From assembly GCA_945643635.1 (NCBI GenBank), contig CALZFC010000058.1:1859001-1923000 (forward strand): a stretch of 64,000 bases of DNA. The letters run 5' to 3'. The notes below the pieces were generated by a model. The model made no database searches, was not told where the DNA came from, and was given only the letters and a program-made list of their open reading frames with translations. A program made the translations under genes and the position numbers. This document shows positions 24,401 through 36,270 of the stretch, one piece after another. Source of the DNA: Allodiplogaster sudhausi (Eukaryota; Nematoda; Chromadorea; Rhabditida; Diplogasteridae). Numbering within the stretch: position 1 is the stretch's first letter; every line of letters begins with the position of its first letter.

Positions 24401-25602
24401 TCAGGGGCACAAGCTGATGCCCCTCCATCTCTAGATGTCGTTTTTTCCTACTCCTTTCCTATCTGCTCAAAGGGGACTTTCGTTTTTCTACCGGACCAGG
24501 TCGTGTCCTATTCGATAAAGTTCTTTATCTTACGGTAGTTTGAACGGGACACTGGTGAGGGGGTAATCTGGGTTATATGGGAGGGACGACCATATAATTG
24601 ATGATTACCATCATCACTAAGTGGACCGTGAAATAGGCATGGTGTGGGGAGTAGTGAGGATGGGTTTGAATGTTGATGTGCAAGTTGGCCGGGTACGGTA
24701 GCAGTTGAGCAAAGGGTTAAAGAGGAGGGAGTAGACATTTCTACGATCGCTGGTCGTAGAGTGTAGGGTCCCATCCACCCACCCTGAGTGTACTGGTTCA
24801 TTTTCCAGGTTCGTGTCGGGATTTGAGGCAGTAGAGGGAGCGGCTACGTCGTGGAGGTTCATCGCCTGCTCGGTCGTTGTCTTCGCCTCACGCCCTCTCC
24901 CTCCTCGCATATACCTCTCTCCTTCCATCCTTCTCTCTCTCTCTCTGTCTCTCTCTCTCTCGAGGAGTGAGCGGCTTCTAGGGGTTGGACGCCCAACCTA
25001 CCGTTTTTCCCCCCTCATCCTCATCTATCTCTCCTAGACTTAAAGTCTCTCTCTCTCTGTCTCTCCCATTCCTCACCTCGCCCCGATCTCCAGGCCCATC
25101 AACACCTCGAGGCTACGCGGATCTACGTTCTTCAACTCCCACTGCCCGTCTCCACTCTCCCCATTTTGGCCTCTCTACTCTCTCGTGTGCCTTTTGTTTT
25201 TGTGCTCTGCCATGCATTGCATCTGTGTTGTCACCGCGCTCTACCGGACCAGGTCGTGTCCTATTCGATAAAGTTCTTTATCTTACGGTAGTTTGAACGG
25301 GACACTGGTGAGGGGGTAATCTGGGTTATATGGGAGGGACGACCATATAATCTATTTTCAATAGCTACACTTAAACCGGATTCTTCTTCAGGTTGCAAAT
25401 AACATAAGAATGAGGCCGTACCCATTGCAAGTTTGGTGCTCTGTTCGGTGGTTGCCTGGTAGGATTGGATGATTGAGTTACGAGAGCGGAGTTCGGAGCC
25501 GGCACTGGCAATGGGAACCCCATCCCGGTCCGTGATGAAGATCGAGGAGACTCCGGGGGTTGACGAGATCAAATCAGTCAAGCCACGGCCGATCTCCACC
25601 AT
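21441..25602 (-). CDS. LAMTOR3: LAMTOR3-like Ragulator subunit (MP1), 3 exons, one frameshift
   Basis: LAMTOR3 is a roadblock-fold subunit of the Ragulator complex on late endosomes and lysosomes, where it supports mTORC1 and MAPK signalling. Exons on the minus strand: 25602-25422, 21779-21739, 21577-21441. Motifs: MVEIGRGLTDLI at the start, FITDRDGVPIAS, then across the splice KLAMGAPKCSVYFYEQRQ, MVVYIIAS and TNTGILMRMGERMEPLLEEI. The reading frame changes in the last exon at a four-base C run (G run 21528-21531 on the plus strand). With one extra C the product is 119 residues, close to the usual 124. The ATG at 25602 was chosen because it aligns with the start of the roadblock fold. Intron 1 is 3.6 kb, unusually long here, because it contains the repeat element at 21848-25351. 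Assembly error is favoured over pseudogene. Confidence 0.82.
21848..22019. repeat. 5' end repeat, copy 1
   Basis: 172 bp, matching 24598-24769 with only one or a few differences seen (for example CACC versus CACT near its start). Confidence 0.85.
24488..24598. repeat. 3' end repeat, copy 1
   Basis: About 111 bp beginning CTACCGGACCAGGTCGTGTC; repeated at 25240-25351. Confidence 0.85.
24598..24769. repeat. 5' end repeat, copy 2
   Basis: Second copy of the 172-bp unit start. It directly abuts the end of the first unit, so the two units are joined without spacer. Confidence 0.85.
25240..25351. repeat. 3' end repeat, copy 2
   Basis: Second copy of the 111-bp unit end. It lies 71 bp before LAMTOR3 exon 1, measured on the plus strand. 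Confidence 0.85.
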
Positions 25603-26842
25603 TCTCTTCTCTCTCAACTCTTCCGCGGGCTATTTTACAATTCGTAAAGATTTTAATTCAATTGTCAAGTTGAACACATATGAGCTGCCACGATGCAATT
25701 GGACCGAACTGTTTTAAAAACTCGGCCCGGCGTTGGCATCCAAAGAAATATTCTGGCTGATACAGTCTCCTGGCCCCTCACCAGGGAACGGGCCGGGCCA
25801 GATACATTTCCACAGCGTGTTTAATTAATCGCATCTTTCGAAAAGCAAATGTTGCAAATACGAGGTACAGATAAATCCGCTGATGAAAACTCCGCTTGCG
25901 TTTCTGACTTTAAATCAAGGGATAAAGCTTCATTTTTCGCCTTCACATTTAAAAATAAATGGAACAACAGAAGATGCATTCACACTGTAATTCATAATTA
26001 TATGAAAATGGCATCTATAATCGCGGACTTCCTTCCAAAATATGCAAAGATAGCACATAGAATGGCGATCACTTCAATCCCTCTTTCCCGATAAGAGGGC
26101 AACGCAGTCCGAGGAAAGAAAGATGCAAGATGGGATTGATTGACTGAGGGTGCGAAGGGCGTAGTGTTTTCATTGAGTAGCATGAGAGAGTAAGAGAGAG
26201 AAAGAGAGGGAGTGAGAGACAGCAGACAGCTAAACATGAGTCAAAAGCCTAGACAAGCATTGCAAACATATCAACTTCTCAACCTTTGTGAAGTTGAACA
26301 TGAAAGTGGTTGAGGGATAAAACGATACCACGACACAATCAAATGCACAGTAGAGTAAAACAATGATAAAACATGTAATCAGCTCTACAGCAAATATAGC
26401 AATGAAGGGTAAGAAGAAGGAAAGGGAAGGGGAGGTAGAATGGAAGATGTTTCCGTCGTCAGAGGTTACAATCTGGATTTGCATATTAAGAAACAGTGAA
26501 GAAAATACAGTGACTTAAGAGGCGGCTAGAAGATGAATGAGAAGAGAAGTTGCGACTTCATTGTTGGATACAGAAGGAAATGTCAAAGCTCTATCACAGA
26601 GAATTTCGTTAATTAGTTCATAAAGTGGGCAGATTATAAAACGAACTACTTACATATAAGTATGAAGATGGACATAGGTACAATCAGTCACAAGCAGATC
26701 TGTGTGACAGCCAGAAGTCATCGAATGCATGGCAAAAGTGAAGTTGAAAGAGAGAAGGGAAAATAGTGAGGAAAAAAGAGAGAGAGAAAGGGGGTGAAAC
26801 TGAGAGGGAATTAAAATGCATAAAGGGACAAGAGAAAGAGTG
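25603..26842. other. Intergenic, LAMTOR3 promoter side and Pellino 3' side
   Basis: No gene recognised. The LAMTOR3-like promoter should lie just above 25602 and the Pellino-like 3' untranslated region below 26843. Weak GA-rich words occur at 26190-26220 and 26750-26800. Confidence 0.4.
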
Positions 26843-29800
26843 TCAGGATTCATAAAGATGATCTTGGAAGATGAGACGAACGAATGGCTTCTCAGTGGCC
26901 AAGACAGTGGAGCAGAAGGGGCAGACCGGATGGAAGCTGTTCGTGCCGTGAGGAAGGGGAATCAACGACCAATATCTGCAATCAATCAATCTCTCACATG
27001 TCCTTCCAAGTAAACTTCATCTGACCTTTCCACCCTCTAATAAAGAACTCATTCAACACTACAAACCTTAAAAAATATTAATGAAAATATAAGGCCAATT
27101 TTACTTCAACAGAGTAAACGTAAAAAAAATATTAAATAGTAAAGCGACTATAGCAAATCATAAAATTCAAGCATTTCATTTACTGTGGGCTCCACTTGGC
27201 AATAATACGGAATACGCCCACGAGATGATCCATACCTGACAGTTCGGAAAGAGGCGATGTGCCCGCAAGGATTGAATGAGTAGTCAAGATGGCCAGAGTC
27301 AATGTGGAAGGCAGGTTGCATTCCCATTGTCAACTGCAATCTTTTCTTCTTAAGATCACAGAACTGGTACAGTATCCCCTAGGCATGATAAACACAAACC
27401 TGGATGACTCGCTCACTCTCTCGCAAGCAGATCGGACACTTGTGTTTGGTGTCCCCGGACGCTCCGGTCTGCTGGCCCCATTCGTGCTTCCCTTGCACGT
27501 GACCACATCGGAGATACACCTGCAGATGAGAAAGGAAAAGAGAGGGAGATATCTAGTGAAAGATAAGAATGAATAGGATGAAAAGTAACATTACAATCAT
27601 AACAATGAGAGAATATCGCGACTGCTGACATAAGGCTGTCGACTGGAGGCCATTCTGCTGTTTGCCTTCTTCCTCGGAATGATCAGAGTGTTCAGATTCA
27701 CCGGGCATTGCGGTTTCCCCGCGTTCAGCTGATTCAATCCTCGCTAAAATACAGGGGAAATTATTCTAAGAAAAGGTAATAAGTTTGTCTCTTAAAAAAA
27801 TAACCTTGCAATGATAAATGAAAAAGACAGACCTCGAGCTCAGCTGCCGAAGGAGACTTGGCCAATCCTTCTGCAGAGCGCCAGAGAAGAGTTGCACCGC
27901 AGAGGTCGATTAGAGTTCCATCCTAAATCAGTCATTATTTTAGTACTCAAATCAGTTGTGTCAGAACTAAACGGGAAGGATACAAACGAGGAAAGATGAA
28001 ATAGAGAAAGCGAACCTGCAGCATGTTGCTCTCGTTGGGAAGGAGCTGCCCCCTGGCATTGCTGCTGCGCGTCTCTCGGAGTGAGTATATGTCTCCATCC
28101 ACACTCACTTCCCTCCACTCGTACATGTTCCCTCTCTTCTTCTTCCCTCCAACCGTCTCCGACTCGTCCTCGCAGTACTCCTCCTTAACAATCCGATTCC
28201 ACTTTCTGGCCGTACAAGTCATATGAGAATAGAAGGTCGCTATCTTCTGCTTCTCTTTTTAGACATCAAATATCACAGAAGTGAGATACACTACTGAGAA
28301 GGAGCACTGAGGATGACATCATATGTAATCGATCCAGGAAGTGTGGCTAATTCAGAGTGAAACTCCTCAACGTCATAATTATTCGGGATAAATCGACTCT
28401 TCTTTTTTAAGGAAAAGCTAGAACACCAAAGTATAGTGCCAAGAACATATATCCAATTAGGCTTCATGCACGGATGCCTCTGCTCTTTCTTCTTTCTCAC
28501 TGCTCTCTCTCTCTCTCTCTTTTCTCTCCTAAGCATTTGACTCTTCTTCTTTTTCTCCCTCATCATTCCTTTTCTCTCTCCCTTCCATGTCTTCGTCTCT
28601 TTTTTCTGCCGAGTGCGCTGGAGATGCGTCGGTTACTTCATCCATTAGAACAGGAACATAAGTGCGGAGCTCTCGGGAACGCCTTCCGATGAACTCGGAA
28701 GGATACATTAAGACAGGCCTTGGCCGTTCTTATAATCAGAAATCTTCGCACGGTGGACAGGATTAGAGGATAAGATTAGACCATCTTCACTTTAAAAGCC
28801 AAAAAAATGAAGGTGCCTGACTAACATCAGACGGTGGAGGATCTGTCATGCTGTCCGGGTGCAGAATTAGAATTCCATTCGTGGTGAGACCGTCCAGCTC
28901 CTGATTCTTCTTTGTCCACTTTGTAGCTTTCTCCTGCAAACATTAGAGATATTTAACAAGAATATTCATTTAGCTTGGGAATATTGCATAGTTAGCAGCT
29001 TTTTTCAAGATGGTTGTTAAAAGGAATTTGCAAGATGCTACCCCAAGAAAGATGTTTTTGCTAGAGTCGAAGCCTGCCGCGAAGACAAAAGCCTTGGAAG
29101 GATTCTCTCGGTCGATGAGTAAGCGACATGCATAGCGAGAGATGGTGGAGGACACGGGACGGGGCTCCTGCTGCCGGTTCCCGCCACGATTCCCTCCCCC
29201 GGCTGAGCCTCAAGATCGTACTCTTATCACCAGAACAGACTACACCATGTTAATACTCCATTAATGAACTAACCAGCCGCAGAAGAAGCAAGCGAAGTGT
29301 CCACTACGGTAAAGTCAATTTGGTCGTCGGACGACCGACCAATCTAAACAATTTAATATTTATAACAATTTCGGAAAAAAAGTTTGAAACCAAATGACAG
29401 AAAAGATATTGAACAAACCTGGAACATGTCCTTGGATGAGTCGATTGTATACTCGACAAGAATAGTTTGGTGTTTGCCGTAGGAGTAGGAGACAACATGG
29501 CGAGTCGCATCCATCACAGCCTGTAATTCACAACCTTCCATTATAATGCCAGCCTATCTACAGTTGCAGTCCCCTTGCAACAACTGCCATTGAAAGAAGA
29601 AGGGATATTTTCGGTCCCCTCAGCCAAACATCCTCGGATAAGAGTCATGGTCAGCGACAATAAACAAACGATAATAAATGCCTGTTTTGGCATTGACCGA
29701 ACAGCTATTCTTGACATTCTTCATTGCTCAGTTTGTCGTCCAGACAACCCAATGGTTGAAAAGGAAGGCTCTTGAGGAGCAGGGTCCAGGTTTTTCTTTG

Positions 29801-30462
29801 AATACAGGGTACAATCATTTAAGACTTCTTAATATCAAAGTTACACAGAATTGCGGACTTCAACCGCTTTTATGAAGGAACGATAAAGCCTCGGAAACGA
29901 GGATACGGCGACTGACGGGGGCTGAGCTGGCGGGAGCGTTGATCATGGAGACGGTTCCCTTCTTCACTCCATTCCCCACCCTTCTTCGGCAGAGTTCCAT
30001 GCGAGCCCTCTGCTTCTTTGCCACTCCCGCGCGTTGTTCCGTCGCACTGTTATACCTACAGTGGACACTGATTTGTAAAAACTGCAACTGCCGTTTCCAA
30101 ACAATTCAAAATACGAAACGCACAGCAGAAATAAATAAGGGAATAACTATAAGCATGATCAAGAATCGATTCAGTTGATATAACGTCAAGTTATCAACCG
30201 ACCCCAGCAAGACGAGCTCGCCGTATTTGCCATCTGCCTGGACTCCGGCAGTCCCACACGAAGTATTCTCTTCCTCCGAGTATTCATAACGCTCTTAACG
30301 AGAATACATTTTGCTGGCAAGCCTTTATATCCGCAGGAATCTTTAAATTGCCTAGATTTAACTTCACCATGACCTCTGAAATTTAGGGTAAGTAAAGGGA
30401 TGAAGGAAATAGTAAAGGGAACCTGGTTGCGAATCGAGGGAAGCGTTATCCATGAAGCTCAT
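26843..30462 (-). CDS. PELI: Pellino-like E3 ubiquitin ligase, 13-15 exons
   Basis: Pellino proteins ubiquitinate IRAK-family kinases downstream of Toll/IL-1 receptors, using an FHA domain and a RING-like domain. Core exons: 30462-30423, 30293-30203, 30055-29917, 29520-29419, 29343-29274, 29202-29042, 28933-28826, 28246-28016, 27922-27833, 27743-27630, 27519-27400, 27333-27236, 26975-26843. FHA signatures are KYGELVLLGYNS, TILVEYTIDSSKDMFQIGRS, TISRYACR, AAGFDSSKNIFLG and ELDGLTTNGILILHP. The RING-like part has CGHVQGKHEWG, CPICL, FNPCGHIASF and CPFCSTVL, ending FVRLIFQDHLYES. The core is 498 residues against about 420 in vertebrates. Two further GT-AG, phase 0 pieces at 28693-28637 and 28398-28318 may be extra exons, giving 544. 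The start ATG is the first in a short exon joined in phase; the start of the 28246 exon is approximate. Confidence 0.93.
28318..28693 (-). other. Two possible extra Pellino exons in the long intron
   Basis: 28693-28637 (57 bp, FIGRRSRELRTYVPVLMDE) and 28398-28318 (81 bp, starting SRFIPNNYDVEEFHSELATL) each have an AG before and GT after. Both keep phase 0, so either or both can be included without breaking the frame. They would insert 19 and 27 residues into the FHA region. Confidence 0.45.
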
Positions 30463-30516
30463 GATGGCTTTCCACACAGAACGTGACTTCAGCGGCGACT
30501 CCACGGCGGCGGCAGC

Positions 30517-30546
30517 CTAGGCGGCCTCTCCGGAACTTCTCTCCAT
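30517..30546 (-). promoter_or_regulatory. Nine-codon upstream ORF before the Pellino start
   Basis: On the minus strand an ATG at 30546 opens MERSSGEAA followed by TAG, 54 bp before the predicted Pellino start codon. If transcribed contiguously it would be a 5' leader uORF. Whether this stretch belongs to the mature leader is not known. Confidence 0.3.
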
Positions 30547-31004
30547 ACGCACGCCCCTCTGGGCACAACATAAATACCCATTAGAACAGCATATCATTAC
30601 AAAACTTAAATAAGGAACAGCAATTCTCGCATAAGCTTGGCTTCATTGTTGAGTTCGTGCATCTCCGCAATTTCGAGTCTGTATGATGGACAGCGGAATG
30701 CGGGATATGCGGACAAGGACCAATAAAATGAGTTGAAGTAGAAAAGAGAGTATACTGCATACAATTATCTAACGGGCTCTCAAGCAGTTAATCAACCGTG
30801 TAAATTTGTATTTCACTTCATACGCGTTTTGCAGTAAGATGTTTCCACTGATGGAGAGAGATTTGCAAAACTCCGGATGCGGAAGAAAAAGGAGGGAACA
30901 CCTAGGCAATCGAAGACGGCCTAAACTACTGGGGGAGCGAGAGCTTGAATGTGTGGAGCCTTTCAAGAAGTGGATTGCATGATTGCAGGGAACGTGGAGC
31001 TCTG

Positions 31005-31005
31005 G

Positions 31006-31059
<54 letters not shown>

Positions 31060-31115
31060 GAGGAGACAGAGAGAGGCAGAGAGACAGAGAGAGAGAGAGA
31101 GGAGAGAAAGAGAGA
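31005..31115. repeat. (GA)n microsatellite
   Basis: Pure GA tract of about 45 bp followed by interrupted GA repeats, downstream of a unique block and upstream (plus-strand sense) of the repeat-rich region. Confidence 0.9.
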
Positions 31116-32911
31116 GAGAATAACAGAGGTTTAGGAAGGGAGAATGAGACGTAGCAGAAGAAGTAGGAGATCGCGACGATCCAAATTCAGTGAGAGACGA
31201 CAAAAGAAGGAGGTGGCTCAGAATGAGTCTTTCGCGCAGATGCCTGTCTAATTGGGAGAGTGAGCTTGGATTGTGTATGCAGACACTTCTCTTTCTATGA
31301 AGTTGTGGCATTTGATAGGAGCGACAGATATGCATGTATTTGTGTATGTAAGTATGGAGGAGAGGAGATGCTCTGTGACAGCAGATAAAGAACGTGAGGG
31401 TACATCGAGGGGAGACGAAAGGGGATGAGAGATGAAGGAGAGAGGGAGGGAGGAAGAGAGAGAGAGAGAGAGTGAGAGAGGGAGAGTGAGAGAGAGCGAG
31501 AGAGAGAGAAGAGGAGGAGGAAGAAAGGCCGCCGGTGTCACTGCAGCAAACACGCGAGTCTCTGACACCACCCACCGCCGCTTACTTTCTCCATCAACAG
31601 TGAAACAAGATTGGCAGCAAGCAAAGAGAAGTCCTTCCGCATTTGGACAGATCACATAGCACAAGTTAGGAGAGAGAGAGAGAAGGGGAACAAAGAGAGG
31701 GAAAAGAAAGAGAGAGAGAGAAAGAGAGATGAGAGAGAGAGATTGAGGTAAGCTAGAGGGAATACTGAAGGTAAATGGTAAGAGGAGAGGAAAGATGGAA
31801 GAGCACTCATGGAAGATGAGGATGGCATCGACATTTGGGGCATGCACTTTTATCGGGAAGGGGAGGGGGGGAGAAAGAGAGAGCGAGAGGGAGAGGGTGA
31901 AAGACCGGGAGAGATTATCATGAAGGTAAGTGACGCATTTACATGCCCCCGAGGCTCCCAGGGCAAGGGAGAGCGAGAGGGGGGGGGGAGGATTAAGCCA
32001 TGCCGGAGACGCTTCGCTGCACTTGCTTGCTTCGCAGATGGCCAACACCTTCCTGTCCGAGGATGCAAAAGCCAGGAATCAACCAAGAAACAGAGTAACT
32101 TTACAGCTAATGCCTACTTTTTGAACGGACTTGGAGCGTTCTGAATGATGAATGAATTATTATTTATGACGATTGCAATTATGTTTGCGGAATAAAAGGG
32201 ACGAACAATTCCATGAGATGACGAGAGTGGCAGTGACAATGAGAATTTGAGTGAGAGAATGAGAGACAGACAGAGAGAGAGAGAGAGAGATAGAGAGAGA
32301 GAGAGGGTTCAGACAAAATAGTGCGCGAGAAAGAGTGAGAGAGAGCACAAAGAGAAACGTGACAAAGAGCTTTGCAGAAAAATTGTAGGATGCGGCATTT
32401 CGAATCGGGAAAAAATAAGAAAGCGAGGGTGGGCAAAGAATCACGAAGCGGAAGAGATAGGAAATGACGTAGAGAGAGCGGACGGGAAAAGAATCAGAGT
32501 ACAAAGAATTCTGCGGGCAGACCTCCAAGCAGGTCGGCACTCCTTTCTTCTGATGAAACTGATTCAGTGCTTGGGTCAGAGAGAGAGAGAGAGAGAGAAA
32601 TGGGGAGAGAGAGAGAAATGGAGATAGAGAAAGAGAGATAGAAGAGGACAGCGAGCGAGAGAGAAGAGGGGAAAAAAATGTAAGGGCGTGAATGAGCTGA
32701 TAAAAAAGAATGCGGTCTTTATCAGGACGAGAGAGCAGAATGGAGAAGAGAATCTCAACGATAATGGAAAGCAATAGAAGAAGTGAAGGACCATAAATGG
32801 ATCATGCAAAGGATAAAGTTATCACGAAAATATGAGAGAGATGTGAAAGAGGGAGCGATGGAGTGTGCAAAGAAAGTGTGCATGTGAGAGTCATAAGAGT
32901 TGATAATGGAC

Positions 32912-32961
<50 letters not shown>

Positions 32962-33154
32962 CTCTGCTCCCTCTCCCCTCTCTCTCTTTCTTTCTCTTCG
33001 TTTGGATGAAGCCTGACCACGCAGTGTATACATTCATACACGATTCCTACTCCCATGGCCACGGCTACAAAGCATGCGAGGACTGGCCAGAGGTGGTGGC
33101 TAAACACCCGTGGCAGCTACGCCCTTCTGGCTACCAGAACCAGAAAGGAGGAGA

Positions 33155-33320
33155 GGGTGAGAGAGAAGAAGGAGGGGGGGGGGGAGCAGAGAAAGAGTGT
33201 TATGAAGGAAGAGAGAGGGTGAGAGAGAAGGAGAAGGGGGAGAAGCAGAGAAAGAGTGTTATGAAGGAAGAGAGAGGGTGAGAGAGAAGGAGAAGGGGGA
33301 GAAGCAGAGAAAGAGTGTTA
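33155..33320. repeat. Tandem repeat of about 54 bp
   Basis: The words GAGCAGAGAAAGAGTGTTATG and GAAGGAAGAGAGAGGGTGAGAGAG recur in two to three near-identical tandem copies. This is a purine-rich minisatellite distinct from the simple GA tracts around it. Confidence 0.7.
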
Positions 33321-33920
33321 TGTAGGAAGAGAAAGGGCTTCTGCTGACCTCCCTCGGCATGTCGTGAGGGGAGCCGTCCTGTTGTCCGCAGAGGACACGA
33401 GTACTTTGAAAGGAGTCGAATACCCTCACGCTATCGCACTTCTACCCATGCTTCTGCCTTCTCTCTCTTTCTCTCACTCTCTCCCTCTTTCAATCTGATA
33501 TTTCTCTCCGTCTCTTTCTTTCTCCGTCTCTCTCTCTCATTCTCCACTGTTCATCCAATGATGAAAATGAGCTAGATGAAGGAGCTTAGTGAATCAAATC
33601 GTGTTCACGACGTTGCGTCTTTCTAAAAATTAAATAGTGAAGGTGTTGGTGGGAGATGGAAGAAGAGAAAAAAAGGGGAGAGAATGAAAGAAAGAATACA
33701 GAGCTAGACTGTACAGAGATTTGGTGGAATACTTAGAATTAATAACGATGCACTAAACAAAAATAACTGTTTAATGTTTGTGTACATCAGGAGTAACCGT
33801 AATGAAATATTGCAGGCGAGATGGAAAGAAATGAGGGAGGGGAAAACGATAAAAGGAAGTTGTTAATCAAATAAGGGCATCATGGCCGATGAAGAGAGAG
33901 AGAGAGAGAGTGAGTGAGAG

Positions 33921-33964
<44 letters not shown>

Positions 33965-34796
33965 CAAGAGAGGGAGAGAGAGAGAGTGAGAGATGGAGAG
34001 CAAGAGAGGGAGAGAGAGAGCGCGCGCGGGAGGGTGAATGCAGCATCAGAGGGATCACTCTCTTCTATCCTTGTGGACAGAGATATAAAATGCTCAAGGC
34101 AGACTGGAGCGGCAGATGGTACAGGACTATTGACTGCACGCGATGACCCTTCCTCATCCGCTCCTCTCTTTCACTCCCTTTCCTCTCTCTATCTCTCTCA
34201 CTAACTCACTCTCTATCTATCTTTCTCTCTCCCTCTCTCTCTCTTTCTCTCTCTCTCTCTCTGGTCAGGCAGTGCCATGCTCGAGGTAAAGAATTTCTGC
34301 CTTCGCGGAAAATCGTAGGAAAAGCGAGTGGATGAGGAAATGGAAAGAGGGAAGTGAGGATATAATGGGAATAGGGGAATAGGAACGAGAAAAGAAGAAA
34401 GCTTTGTGAGAAAGAGGGAGAGAGGGAGAGGGAATGATAGAGCGAGAGTAAAAGAGAGATAGCGAGAGAGAGACAGAGAGAGAGACAGAGAGAGAGAGAC
34501 AGAGAGAGACAGAGAGACAGAGAAAGAGAGAGAGACAGAGAGAGACAGAGAGAGAGAGAGGCTGTTGCGTGAACATTTGTTTCCAAACTCGTGTTTTAAT
34601 GAGCAAGCAAGCAAAAGACTTGGCACGGGAAGTAAGAGAGGAATGCGATAGACGATTGTAGACCGAAGGATAGACAGAAAGAGAGAGAAAGAGAGAGAGA
34701 GAGAGAAAGATAGAAAGACTGAGAAAGAAAGAGAGGTTGAGAGAAAGAATCAATGGACATCTACGAAAAGAACTAGCTGTCGGGATTTGCGAAGCC

Positions 34797-34831
<35 letters not shown>

Positions 34832-35585
34832 GCCGTGAGAGGGAGCAGATTCCCTCCTAGGACTCAACTCTTTTCTACTCACATGTTCTTTCACTCCATT
34901 TCTCGCTTTGACATTCACTCTTTGCATCTCTGTTTCTCTATCTCTCATTCTGCGCTTCTTATGGTCGCTCTCTCTCTCTTTCTCTATCTCTCTCTTTCTC
35001 CTTCTCTCTCTCTTTCTCTATCTCTTACTCTTCAAGACACATCACTGCGGATCGTAATTTAGCTAAATTATCAACTTTTGCGATCGTTTTGGCATTTTAT
35101 TCAATTTTATTCTACTTTTTCCGTAGCTGCTCGGACATTCTACAAAGAATGACGCCCGAGACGCAAAGCAATAATTTTTAGTAAATTAATTCATACACTT
35201 TCTCGTTTAAAGCGGTTTATTTATTATATATCTTATATTTTATTTTAAATTTCAAACCGACGATTGCTGGAGAGATTTCTGTCTAATCCAATATATGGAC
35301 GGAAGACAAAAGAACAACTTTATGCAAATTAAGAGCAGCTGCTGGAAAACAAAGATTACCATTAGAGAAAGGAAGAGAAGAGAGAAAGTCGTGAGAAAGA
35401 GGGAAACAAAGAAAGAGGGCATTCCACCCGTGAGGACATTCGAGGACCCGCAGTGACCCTCTTTCTTCTCTTCTGGTAGAGAGGACGAGGCAATCATTAT
35501 TAGGCCATCCACAACACTTTGCATAAAGAGCTGAACAAGCGCGAGACGAAAAGTGGGGCAGAGGGCGAGAGAAAGAGAGTGGATG

Positions 35586-35617
<32 letters not shown>

Positions 35618-36139
35618 TGAGTGATGAGAGATGCAGATGAATATGCAAGGGAGAGAGGAGAACCTGGGGTCATGGCATGTCACACCGCCTTCACCACTTT
35701 TGCCTTCTCTTCTTTCCATGAGCAGAAGAAGCCTCTTCTCTTCTTTTTACAGTCTTCCAATGATGGACAGAAAGCGAAGATCGTTGGCTCGTTGCCAAGT
35801 TGCTCACAAGAGAACACTTCGCTAGCAAACGACACAACAGGGAGCAGCAAAATGCAATCAACAAGCAGATAGATAAAATAGTCTAAGAAAGAGAGAGGCG
35901 GTGAGAGAGAGGGAGAGAAAGAGACATAGATAGAGAAAATGAGAGAGGAAGGAGAGAGAGAAAAGAGTGCGAGACAAAGAAAGAGAGGGCATGCATGTGC
36001 AAAGGCCTCGTGCTCAATCGCTCGAAAAACATATCTCATGTATGTATGAACATACTTGAGCACAAATATTTATATCAAAGAGTAACTAGAAAGGATAACG
36101 ATCGCTTATGAAACCGTCACAAGTCCCTTTATCACTTTC

Positions 36140-36170
36140 CCTTCTCTCGCTCTCTCTCTCCCTCTCTCTC

Positions 36171-36213
<43 letters not shown>

Positions 36214-36270
36214 GTCCCATCACGCTCTCCCTCTCTCTCTCTATCTCTCTCTCTCTCTCTCGTTGTCTCA
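36140..36270. repeat. (CT)n microsatellite
   Basis: Two CT tracts, each followed by CGTTGTC, indicating that the tract plus its end was duplicated. Confidence 0.85.

Larger units (their letters stand above)
21848..25351. mobile_element. Tandem pair of an unclassified repeat element in LAMTOR3 intron 1
   Basis: Two units lie head to tail. Each begins with the same 172-bp sequence (21848-22019 and 24598-24769, starting TTGATGATTACCATCATCAC) and ends with the same 111-bp sequence (24488-24598 and 25240-25351, ending GGGAGGGACGACCATATAAT). The first unit is about 2.75 kb, the second about 0.75 kb with a different interior. No reverse transcriptase, integrase or transposase motif is visible, and no terminal inverted repeat. 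The termini do not look like an LTR pair (no TG...CA). It could be a non-autonomous element with an internal deletion derivative, or a satellite-like unit. Which strand is the element's own is not known. Confidence 0.7.

Noticed and set aside
25722..25800. GGCCCGGC/GCCGGGCC inverted repeat near the LAMTOR3 promoter
   Set aside because: Only 8 bp pair over a 60-bp loop, which is common in GC-rich sequence.
30769..32048. Long minus-strand frames (about 267 codons) rich in Ser and Leu
   Set aside because: They are translations of CT microsatellites, have no conserved motif or splice logic, and similar frames arise at every GA/CT tract.
34206..34948. Minus-strand frames of up to 227 codons
   Set aside because: Same cause: CT repeats translate as Ser-Leu-Ser-Leu in several frames at once.
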